64,000 bases of DNA from Serratia odorifera. Its GTDB lineage: Bacteria; Pseudomonadota; Gammaproteobacteria; Enterobacterales; Enterobacteriaceae. The notes under the pieces are model-generated. The model worked only from the letters and a program-made list of their open reading frames with translations. It made no database searches and was not told the DNA's origin. Positions 47,902 through 55,327 of the stretch are shown here, one piece after another; within the stretch, counting starts at the first letter, position 1; every line of letters begins with the position of its first letter. The stretch lies in NCBI RefSeq assembly GCF_900635445.1, contig NZ_LR134117.1, positions 2,852,001 through 2,916,000 on the forward strand, in the 5' to 3' direction. The translations under genes and the position numbers were made by a program.

Positions 47902-49933
47902 ATGATGTTACAGACAACGCAACGGTTGATGCAGCAACAGGGTATCCGTCGACTGCTGGTAGTGAGCGGCGACGCGCCGTGGTGCCGACAGCAGGCGCAA
48001 CAGCTGGTGGCCAGCCTGCCAGGAGATTGGCCGTGGGTGGGTGATGACGCGCCGCACGGCATGGCGGCACTCTCTGGCGGTGCGGTACGTGCTCTGCTCG
48101 GGCAAGAGCGGCTGCATGCGGTGTTTGATGCCGCCAATGGACTGGACGTCGAGGCGCTGGCGCAGCTCGCCGGCGTATTGCAGGCTGGCAGCTGGTTAAT
48201 CTTGCTGACGCCGCCATCGAGCCTGTGGCCGCAGCGGACGGATGCCGACAGCCTGCGCTGGAGCGATTGCCCACAACCTATTGCCACGCCGAACTTTATT
48301 CATCACCTGCAACAGCAACTGGCGGCCGACGCCGAAGTCAGTCACTGGCGACAGGGGCACTCACCGCAGTTTGCCGCGCTACCGCCGCGAGCGGTCTGGC
48401 AGGCGCCGGACGGTGCACCAACCGCCGAACAGCAGACGCTGCTGGCGCAATTACTCGCCGCCGAGGCCGGCATCTGGGTGCTGACTGCGCCACGCGGCCG
48501 CGGCAAATCCACGCTGGCCGGTATGCTGGTCGCGCATTCACCGCTCAATTGCTGGATCACCGGCCCCAGCCGAGCCGCCACCGAGGTCGCCAGCCACTGG
48601 GCGCAGGGGCAGGCGCAGTTCTGGGCGCCGGATGCCCTGTTGGCGCACTGTCGCGAACAGGGGGCGCCGCACGTCGATTGGTTGCTGGTAGATGAAGCGG
48701 CGGCGATCCCCGGCCCGCTGTTGCAACAGTTGGTCAGTTATTTCCCACGTGTGTTGTTAACCACTACCGTTCAGGGCTACGAGGGCACCGGGCGTGGCTT
48801 TTTGCTGAAGTTCTGCGCGTCTCTGCCGCAATGGCAAGCGCTGACGCTCAGCCAGCCGATGCGTTGGGCGGCAGGCGATCCGCTGGAGCGACTGATTGAT
48901 AACGCCTTGCTGTTTCACGAACTGCCGGCCTGGTCAGCGCCGGAGCACACGCCGGTTTTACGCATGTTGGATCAGCCGCAGCTGTGTGCCGATGCGCGAT
49001 TGCTACGCCGTTTTTACGCGCTGCTCAGCAGTGCGCATTATCGAACCTCGCCGCTCGATCTGCGTCGATTGATGGACGCGCCAGGGATGCATTTCAGCGC
49101 GGCATTGTTGGCAGATGAGGTGGTGGGGGCGCTGTGGCTAGTGGACGAAGGCGGTTCGAGCAGTGCGCTGGCACACGATGTGTGGGCCGGACGACGACGG
49201 CCGCGCGGTAATCTGGTGGCGCAATCACTGGCGGCGCACAGCGGCCAGTGGTGGGCGCCGACGCTGCGCGCCCGCCGCATCAGCCGCATTGCGGTACTGC
49301 CCGAACTGCGGCGGCAGGGCATCGCGCGCCAGCTGATTGAACAGCAGCGCCAGCAGGCGCAGGGACTGGATTATCTCTCCGTCAGTTTTGGCTATACCGA
49401 GCCACTGTGGCGTTTCTGGCGCGCCTGCGGCTTCGAGCTGGTACGCATCGGCAGCCAGCGCGAGGCCAGCAGCGGCTGTTACAGCGCGATGGCGCTACTG
49501 CCACTCAGCGAGCAGGGCGAAGCGCTGTGCCATGCGGCTCACAAGCATTTAACTCGTGACTGGCGCTGGCTGCGGCAGCGCATCGATCTGGCTCTGGACA
49601 TACCCGGTGACGACGGCGACCCCGTTGCTTGACGAAGCCGACTGGCGCGAACTGGCGGGTTTTGCCTTCGCCCACCGTCCGTTAGAGGCCAGCCTGGGCG
49701 CCTTGCAGCGTTTATTGCTGGCCAGTTGTCTGCCATTGCCGGCGCTGCGTATGCATCTGCAACGGCAACTGACGGTGGCACAATGCGTGGCACAGGCCGG
49801 CGTCAGCGGTCAGAAGGCGTTGCTGCGCCAATGGCGGCAGGAAGCCGGGCAGGGGCTTGAGCATCTGCAGCCGCAGCATTGCCGCCAATGGCGCGATTGG
49901 GCGCAGACCTCTCCCGCCGAGTTATTGCAATAA
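47902..49933 (+). CDS. tmcA: tRNA(Met) cytidine acetyltransferase TmcA, one frame break
   Basis: Makes N4-acetylcytidine at the wobble base of elongator tRNA-Met, using ATP and acetyl-CoA. N-terminal DUF1726 domain; RecD-like helicase with Walker A TAPRGRGKSTLAG and Walker B LLVDEAAAIPGPLL; GNAT domain with RISRIAVLPELRRQGIARQL; C-terminal tRNA-binding part. The frame breaks in C4 at 49620-49623 (one too many); removal joins DDGDP to LLDEADWRELAGF and gives 676 residues against 671 in E. coli. Confidence 0.94.
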
Positions 49934-50041
49934 ATGGAAAGAGTTGTTCAATAAAACCCGATTTTCCCGTTCTCTGTACGGCGTATAGTAATGACAGGTG
50001 CCGGGTCAGCCCGGCGTATTCGCGCAACCAGGGAGTCTGTA

Positions 50042-50731
50042 ATGAAACACGCACATTTCGTTGTCCAAAGCCCTGCAACGCCGGCTGAGCAATTATTTTT
50101 GCTGTTTCATGGCGTGGGCGATAATCCGGTCGCGATGGGCGAGATCGGCAGCTATTTTGCCAAATCGTTTCCCAACGCGCTGGTAGTGAGCATCGGTGGA
50201 CCACAGCCGTTTGGCAACGGTTCCGGTCGCCAGTGGTTTTCCGTGCAGGACATCACGGAAGAAAACCGCGTCGCACGCATTGCGCAGGTGATGCCGAATT
50301 TTGTTCAAACGGTGCGCTATTGGCAGCAACAGAGCGGCATCGGTCATGCGGGCACCGCGCTGGTCGGGTTTTCGCAGGGGGCTATCATGGCGCTGGAGGC
50401 GTTGAAAGTCGAGGCGCAGCTGGCAGGACGCGTGGTGGCGTTCAGCGGGCGTTTTGCGCGTCTGCCTGAAGGGGATTTTGGCGACAGCGTGGTGCATTTG
50501 ATTCACGGCCAGGATGACGCGACCATCGCCGTCGGGCATGCACAGGCCGCGGCTGAACGTATGCAGGCTAACGGCGTGGATTTCACGCTGGACGTAGAGC
50601 CGGCCGTCGGCCACGGTATCAATCAGGGTATGATGGACAACGCGTTGGAGCGTTTGCACTTCTACGTGCCGCAGCGCTATTGGGATGAAGCGCTGTTGGG
50701 TCGGCGCGGCGATCTGATTGCCTTTAAATAA
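50042..50731 (+). CDS. ypfH: Esterase YpfH, alpha/beta hydrolase
   Basis: About 229 residues. The nucleophile elbow GFSQGA, the Asp in LIHGQDDATIAVGHA and the His in AVGHGINQG form the catalytic triad. It resembles the phospholipase/carboxylesterase family; E. coli YpfH shows esterase activity on short acyl esters. The ATG at 50042 follows GGGAG. Downstream of tmcA as in E. coli. Confidence 0.92.
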   Translation: MKHAHFVVQSPATPAEQLFLLFHGVGDNPVAMGEIGSYFAKSFPNALVVSIGGPQPFGNGSGRQWFSVQDITEENRVARIAQVMPNFVQTVRYWQQQSGIGHAGTALVGFSQGAIMALEALKVEAQLAGRVVAFSGRFARLPEGDFGDSVVHLIHGQDDATIAVGHAQAAAERMQANGVDFTLDVEPAVGHGINQGMMDNALERLHFYVPQRYWDEALLGRRGDLIAFK

Positions 50732-50733
50732 AC

Positions 50734-50758
50734 CTCAGGGCGCATAATGCGCCCTGAG
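50734..50758. terminator. Convergent terminator ypfH/ypfN
   Basis: An 11-base perfect stem, CTCAGGGCGCA (50734-50744) and TGCGCCCTGAG (50748-50758), with a three-base loop. Confidence 0.8.
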
Positions 50759-50759
50759 A

Positions 50760-50948
50760 CTATTTCTTTTTCTTTGGCCAGTCGTCTTCGTCATCCCACT
50801 GCGCATTATTATCGCGGTGCGGCGGCAATTCCGGCTTGTCGGCCAGGTATTTCTTTACGTCAACGCGACGCAATTCCTTAATCCCGCTGACAATCATGCC
50901 AACCAGAATCAGCAAGATAATCCACCAGTAGTCCGCTAACCATTCCAT
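50760..50948 (-). CDS. ypfN: UPF0370 small membrane protein YpfN
   Basis: A 62-residue protein with one TM helix (about 6-24; WWIILLILVGMIVSGI) and an acidic/basic tail ending WDDEDDWPKKKK, almost the same pattern as E. coli YpfN. Function unknown. Last gene of the yffB-dapE-peptidase-ypfN unit, two bases after the preceding stop. Confidence 0.9.
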   Translation of the reverse strand: MEWLADYWWIILLILVGMIVSGIKELRRVDVKKYLADKPELPPHRDNNAQWDDEDDWPKKKK

Positions 50949-50950
50949 AC

Positions 50951-51625
50951 TTACACCTTTCCTTCAGGGGAGATAAAACGCGAAAAAATCGCCGGTAAAT
51001 GGCGTTCAAGCCATTCAGCACCGGCAACCTCCCTATCTTGCCAGGCCGCCAACAGCAGCGCCGGCGTCAGCAGATGTTCGGCTTCCTGTGCCAGCGGTCG
51101 ATAGCTTAAATGCCAGGGTTCCACCGCAACGCCGTCACCGTCTTCGGTGAACGGGCGATAAAAACCGAACTCGGTCATATGCGCGCTCAGCCATTGATTA
51201 AGCCCATGAAAATAGCCGCCTTGTTCATATTCCCACGGTTCCAGCTGGAGTTTTTTTCCCGGCGGCAACAGCGTCGGATCGTATACGTCCAGATCGCTGC
51301 CCCAGTGGTGGCGGCTGGCACCCGGCAATGCCGACCAGCGTAAAATCGCTTCACAGCGCTCGGCGGGCGACAGGGGAGCGACGCTGATCGGTTGGCTATT
51401 CCTATCTAATACTGGGCGCTCGCCGCAATATTTGCCATTCCAGATCGCCAGTTGCCGATCGAAGTCACGAAAGGTGCTGGCCGGCTGCAAGTCAAAACCG
51501 GCCCGTTGCGCGGCCTGCTGCATGGCCACAAACGCCGTGACCGCCTGCGGTTGCAGACGGTGATTGCCGACCAGCGGCGCCAGGTGCGCGGTTGAACGGC
51601 CGGTAAGCATCTCGGCGGTGATCAT
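50951..51625 (-). CDS. M15 family (VanY-like) carboxypeptidase
   Basis: About 224 residues. LAS-type zinc ligands are visible in SRHHWGSDLDVYDP (His, Asp) and VAVEPWHLSYRP (Glu, His). ASTFRDFDRQLAIWNGK matches the substrate-loop region. No signal peptide or TM is seen, so the enzyme would be cytoplasmic, unlike most VanY/DacB-type enzymes. Its ATG overlaps the dapE TGA (ATGA) and it is followed two bases later by ypfN, so it belongs to the dapE operon. E. coli lacks a gene here. Substrate (D,D or L,D) cannot be decided. Confidence 0.82.
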   Translation of the reverse strand: MITAEMLTGRSTAHLAPLVGNHRLQPQAVTAFVAMQQAAQRAGFDLQPASTFRDFDRQLAIWNGKYCGERPVLDRNSQPISVAPLSPAERCEAILRWSALPGASRHHWGSDLDVYDPTLLPPGKKLQLEPWEYEQGGYFHGLNQWLSAHMTEFGFYRPFTEDGDGVAVEPWHLSYRPLAQEAEHLLTPALLLAAWQDREVAGAEWLERHLPAIFSRFISPEGKV

Positions 51626-52749
51626 GCGACCAGTTGCTCCATAATGCGTTGATACATCCGGCTCAGCAGTTGCAGATCGGCAGCGTTGACGCATTCATTG
51701 ACTTTATGAATAGTGGCGTTGACTGGCCCCAGTTCTACCACCTGTGCGCCCATCTGGGCGATAAAGCGCCCGTCGGACGTGCCACCGGTGGTCAGCAACT
51801 GCGGCGTGAGCTCCGCGTAGTGTTCAACCGCGTTGACGACCGCATCTACCAACGCACCGCGTGGCGTCAGGAATGGTTGGCCGGACAGCCGCCAGTCGAT
51901 GCTGTAGTTCAACTGATGCCGTTCCAGCAACTCTTCCACTCGCTGTTTGATCAGCGTATCGGTCAGTTCGGTGCTGAAGCGGAAGTTAAACTGCACGAAC
52001 AGTTCGCCGGGAATCACGTTGTTGCTGCCGGTACCGGCCTGCACGTTGGCAATCTGCATGCTGGTCGGCGGGAAGAATTCGTTGCCGCGATCCCACTCGG
52101 TCGCCACCAGTTCGTTCAGTGCCGGCATGGCGCGGTGCACCGGGTTGTCGGCCAGATGCGGGTAGGCGACGTGGCCCTGAATGCCATGGATATGCAAATT
52201 GGCGGTGATCGAACCGCGACGGCCGTTCTTCGCCACATCGCCGACGCGATCGGTGCTGGAAGGCTCGCCCACCAGGCAATAATCCAGGCGTTCGTTGCGC
52301 GCCATCAGCGCTTCCACCACTTTGACGGTACCGTGCGTGGCGCTGGCTTCCTCATCGGAGGTAATCAGAAACGCCAACCGGCCCTGGTGATTAGGGTGAG
52401 CGGCGACAAAGCGTTCCGCTGCCACTACCATTGCCGCCAGCGAACCTTTCATGTCTGCCGCGCCGCGGCCATACAGCATGCCGTCGCGGATGGTCGGTTC
52501 AAATGGCGGGTTGTCCCAGCGTTTTTCATCGCCGCTTGGCACCACATCGGTATGGCCGGCGAACGCCAGCGTTTGGCCTTCGCCGCGCCAGGCCCAGAAG
52601 TTTTGCGTGTCTTCAATGTCCATCGGTTCGATGGTGAAGCCGATGGCCTTGAGGCGTTCAATCATGATGGCCTGGCAACCTTCGTCGTGCGGGCTCAGAG
52701 AAGGGCGCTTGATTAGCTGTTGCGCCAGTTCGATTACGGGGCAAATCAT
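51622..52749 (-). CDS. dapE: Succinyl-diaminopimelate desuccinylase DapE
   Basis: A 375-residue M20 zinc amidohydrolase of lysine/DAP synthesis, exactly the E. coli length. Metal and catalytic residues lie in FAGHTDVVPSGD, RGAADMKGSLAAMV, and ITSDEEASATHGTVKVVEAL; GTSDGRFIA carries a further ligand. ATGA overlap with yffB upstream and with the M15 peptidase gene downstream. Confidence 0.97.
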   Translation of the reverse strand: MICPVIELAQQLIKRPSLSPHDEGCQAIMIERLKAIGFTIEPMDIEDTQNFWAWRGEGQTLAFAGHTDVVPSGDEKRWDNPPFEPTIRDGMLYGRGAADMKGSLAAMVVAAERFVAAHPNHQGRLAFLITSDEEASATHGTVKVVEALMARNERLDYCLVGEPSSTDRVGDVAKNGRRGSITANLHIHGIQGHVAYPHLADNPVHRAMPALNELVATEWDRGNEFFPPTSMQIANVQAGTGSNNVIPGELFVQFNFRFSTELTDTLIKQRVEELLERHQLNYSIDWRLSGQPFLTPRGALVDAVVNAVEHYAELTPQLLTTGGTSDGRFIAQMGAQVVELGPVNATIHKVNECVNAADLQLLSRMYQRIMEQLVA

Positions 52750-53111
52750 GCGCTTACCTCGGAAATGAATTGCTGATAGCCGTCGGCGCTAAAGCCGAGC
52801 AGGGCGTGGCCACGACCGTCGTCGAGCAGCGGACGCTTGATGATCGCCGGTTGGGCCAGCATCAGCGCAATCGCCGCGTCGGCGTTGTCGCAGGCGTTGC
52901 GTTCGGCCTCGTCCAGCTTGCGCCAGGTGGTGCCGCGAGTATTCAGCAGCGGCTGCCAGCCCAGTTGTTCGACAAAACCGCGCAGTTGCCCTTCGTTCAG
53001 CCCGTCTGCCCGGTAGTCATGAAATTGATAGGCCACGCCCTGTTCTTCCAGCCAGCGACGCGCTTTTTTGATGGTGTCACAATTTTTGATGCCGTACATG
53101 GTCAACGTCAT
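52746..53111 (-). CDS. yffB: ArsC-family protein YffB (Spx/ArsC-like)
   Basis: About 121 residues. The single active-site Cys is in MYGIKNCDTIKKARRW, and LLNTRGTTWRKLDEAE and IKRPLLDDG follow. This matches E. coli YffB, a glutathione-linked thioredoxin-fold protein whose partner is unclear. ATG at 53111 has AAAAGG upstream. It is coupled to dapE by an ATGA overlap. Confidence 0.92.
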   Translation of the reverse strand: MTLTMYGIKNCDTIKKARRWLEEQGVAYQFHDYRADGLNEGQLRGFVEQLGWQPLLNTRGTTWRKLDEAERNACDNADAAIALMLAQPAIIKRPLLDDGRGHALLGFSADGYQQFISEVSA

Positions 53112-53375
53112 GGAGTTAAAACCTTTTCTGCCACGAAACACCGAGGGTTAACCGGTGGTAAACCGCCTGCGGCGGTGTAATGAGAGTCAGCGTTCAGCAT
53201 GCCGAAAAACGGCGATGAGTTCCACCGTACAATGGTCCTAAAGCGCGGGATGGGCGAAAAAAACGCGCATCCCGCCCAATGGATCACCGGGTCAGGCGTT
53301 CGCCACACAAGCTCGCTGTTTCAGCAGCCGCCGGATGGGTCGCCGGGGAAGGCGTGATCGTTCATCGCACGGCAA

Positions 53376-53981
53376 TCATTGACCCCATTGACGCAGTTTA
53401 TATGCCAGGTTCCTTTTGACCATTAACCACTCATGATCGACGATTGAGAACACCACCGTATCACGGTAGCTGCCATCCGCGTTGCGTTGATGATTGCGCA
53501 GCACGCCGTCTTGCTTGGCACCGAGACGGGCAATGGCCGCCCGTGAAACATGATTGTGCCAGTGGGTACGGAACTCGACGGCAATCACTGCCAGTTGTTC
53601 GAATGCATGACGCAGCAGCAGCCATTTGCATTCGGTATTGACGACGGTTTTCTGGTAGCGCCTGGCATACCAGGTGTAGCCGATTTCGACGCGGCGATTT
53701 TGCGTATCGGCGTGGCAAAGGCGCGTCGTACCGATGATCTGCTGGCTGTCGTTATGTACCACGACAAACGGAAGTCCCTGCCCTATGGCTTGCTCATTCA
53801 GCGCCGTCGCGACGTATTCTGCTACCGTGTCTTCATTGGGAACCGAGGTAAACCAAAGCTCCCACAGCTTGCCGTCGGCGGCGGCGGTCAACAGGTCTGC
53901 GGTGTGTTCATTACGCAGCGGCAGCAGGCTGACGGTGTTACCCACCAGGGTGGTTTCATTGAGCCACGGCGTGTGCGGCAT
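53376..53981 (-). CDS. GNAT N-acetyltransferase, RimL-like
   Basis: 201 residues. TLVGNTVSLLPLRNEHTADL is a RimJ/L-type opening; EIGYTWYARRYQKTVVNTECKWLLL is the CoA region and VSRAAIARLGAKQDGVLR the motif-B helix. Substrate unknown. Last of three minus-strand genes absent from this place in E. coli. The spacer before yffB (53112-53375) contains a hairpin GCGGGATG...CATCCCGC (53246-53276). Confidence 0.84.
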   Translation of the reverse strand: MPHTPWLNETTLVGNTVSLLPLRNEHTADLLTAAADGKLWELWFTSVPNEDTVAEYVATALNEQAIGQGLPFVVVHNDSQQIIGTTRLCHADTQNRRVEIGYTWYARRYQKTVVNTECKWLLLRHAFEQLAVIAVEFRTHWHNHVSRAAIARLGAKQDGVLRNHQRNADGSYRDTVVFSIVDHEWLMVKRNLAYKLRQWGQ

Positions 53982-54018
53982 GGGTTAACCTCTCTTTACG
54001 CTAATCTCGCGTGACGGT

Positions 54019-54450
54019 TCAGCGCACATAGCCGCTGTTTTGCAGACGGGTCAGGGTGGCGCCTTCAGCGAATACCATGCCGGTGGTCAGGTCGTGGAAA
54101 CCGTATCTTTTGTAGAACGCCAGCTTGTCCGGTACCGAATAGATGAATATTTTGCCCAGCGGAGCCAGATCTTCCATGATGCGATCCATCAACTGTCGGC
54201 CGTAGCCGCGCCCTTGAAAGTCGGGGTGAATGGCGACGTCGGCCAGATAGGCGACGGAAATGCGATCGCTGATGGCATGGGCGGTCGCGATCAGCTCGCC
54301 GTCCAGGTAGCCCCAATAGCAGAACTGGTTGTTGCCGTAGATCTGTTCAGTGAGCAGCGGATCGCGCTTGCCCAGCCCGGCGGCCTCCAGCAGCTCGGCC
54401 AGCCGTTGCCAGTCAACCGCGTAGCGGCGTTGATCGGTGACAATCTCCAT
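54019..54450 (-). CDS. Small GNAT N-acetyltransferase
   Basis: A 143-residue single-domain acetyltransferase. VAYLADVAIHPDFQGRGYGRQLMDRIM is the acetyl-CoA loop, and KLAFYKRYGFHDLTTGM the C-terminal helix/strand. GGAGAAAG precedes the ATG. Nine bases after the TPR gene, so they are probably co-transcribed. Substrate unknown. Confidence 0.85.
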   Translation of the reverse strand: MEIVTDQRRYAVDWQRLAELLEAAGLGKRDPLLTEQIYGNNQFCYWGYLDGELIATAHAISDRISVAYLADVAIHPDFQGRGYGRQLMDRIMEDLAPLGKIFIYSVPDKLAFYKRYGFHDLTTGMVFAEGATLTRLQNSGYVR

Positions 54451-54459
54451 GCTTTCTCC

Positions 54460-54939
54460 TTAGCCGATGCGATCGAGATCGGCAGCGTATTGGCGGATCG
54501 CCCGTTGATAGCTGCTGATATCGCGATGTGTAGAGGTCTCTGCCAGCAGTAGCAACAGGTCGGCCACCGCCTGTTTGGTTTCGCCCAGGTTGTACAGCGT
54601 CATCGCGCGGAACAGGGTGATCTCTTTGGCCTGCGGGAATTCTGCCAGCCCGTGGTCAAAGCTGGCCAATGACTGCTGATACTGCCCCAGCGCGCGGTAG
54701 GTGCTGCCCAGCCCGAGCCAGGCCTCCTGGCGCTGTTGTGCCGGCAAGTCACGGGCCAGCGCCGCCAGATAGCAAGGGATCGCCTGTTGCTCCAGGCCTT
54801 GGCTATCATACAGACAGGCCAGTTGATAATGCAGCGCCGCATCTTCCGGCTGCCGTTGCAACTGCTGTATGGCCAGCTCGGTCGCTTCCTGATAGCGGCC
54901 AAGCGCTTTCAACTGCTCGATGTTTAACGTTGCAGGCAT
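54460..54939 (-). CDS. TPR-repeat protein
   Basis: 159 residues built from tetratricopeptide-like helices: YQLACLYDSQGLEQQAIPCY, LGSTYRALGQYQQSLASFD, and RAMTLYNLGETKQAVADLL. No signal peptide. It probably mediates a protein contact; no partner is evident beyond the adjacent acetyltransferase. Confidence 0.8.
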   Translation of the reverse strand: MPATLNIEQLKALGRYQEATELAIQQLQRQPEDAALHYQLACLYDSQGLEQQAIPCYLAALARDLPAQQRQEAWLGLGSTYRALGQYQQSLASFDHGLAEFPQAKEITLFRAMTLYNLGETKQAVADLLLLLAETSTHRDISSYQRAIRQYAADLDRIG

Positions 54940-55092
54940 AACGACGGTACCTTAGTGTCAATAGGGCGCTTTGGGCACGCTACTACGGAAAAATTGACGG
55001 CACAAGGCAAACAGGTGCAGGCTTGAGTGGGTGAATAATCCGAAAATGTGCGCTAACCCCGGTTTCATTGGCTGGCATCGTTCCCGAAAAGC

Positions 55093-55121
55093 TTCACTTG
55101 GTCAAAAAACAGGCGTAGAAT
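55093..55121 (+). promoter_or_regulatory. Promoter of ypfM
   Basis: TTCACT (55093-55098) and TAGAAT (55116-55121) with 17 bases between, 33 bases upstream of the small gene. Confidence 0.55.
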
Positions 55122-55154
55122 TCGCAGCGTCAAATAAGTGAGGTTGTAAAGTTT

Positions 55155-55214
55155 ATGGTAGATCGTGAGTTGGGAAACTGGAAAGATTTCATCGACGAAA
55201 TGTTGGGCAACTGA
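55155..55214 (+). CDS. ypfM: Small protein YpfM, 19 residues
   Basis: MVDRELGNWKDFIDEMLGN is nearly the E. coli small protein YpfM (from memory MIERELGNWKDFIEVMLRK), which also lies beside acrD. GTGAGG stands 15-10 bases before the ATG. Own promoter and terminator make a compact single-gene unit of about 170 bases. E. coli YpfM is expressed; its role is unknown. Confidence 0.88.
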   Translation: MVDRELGNWKDFIDEMLGN

Positions 55215-55287
55215 CAATTAACAACAAGGCTGGTTGAATTGTTTAGTCTTGAAACCCTCTGGGAGCATCCTGCGGATGGTTCTCGAT

Positions 55288-55323
55288 AAAAAGCAGCATC
55301 GGTATGCCGACGCTGCTTTTTTT
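55288..55323. terminator. Bidirectional terminator ypfM/acrD
   Basis: AAAAAGCAGC-A-TCGG, loop TATG, CCGA-C-GCTGCTTTTTTT, with one internal mismatch. A and T runs on both sides serve the convergent genes. Confidence 0.88.
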
Positions 55324-55327
55324 ATGT

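Noticed and set aside
1904..49933. Calling baeS, mdtD, ppx, ppk, pstC, purM, upp, uraA, hda, bepA, perM and tmcA pseudogenes
   Set aside because: Both sides of each break are conserved and full-length, most breaks lie in short homopolymers or doubled bases, and correction gives normal family lengths. Sequencing error is the simpler explanation.
53246..53276. Terminator downstream of the RimL-like gene
   Set aside because: The stem is good but its T run lies in the loop, not after the stem; reported only as a hairpin.
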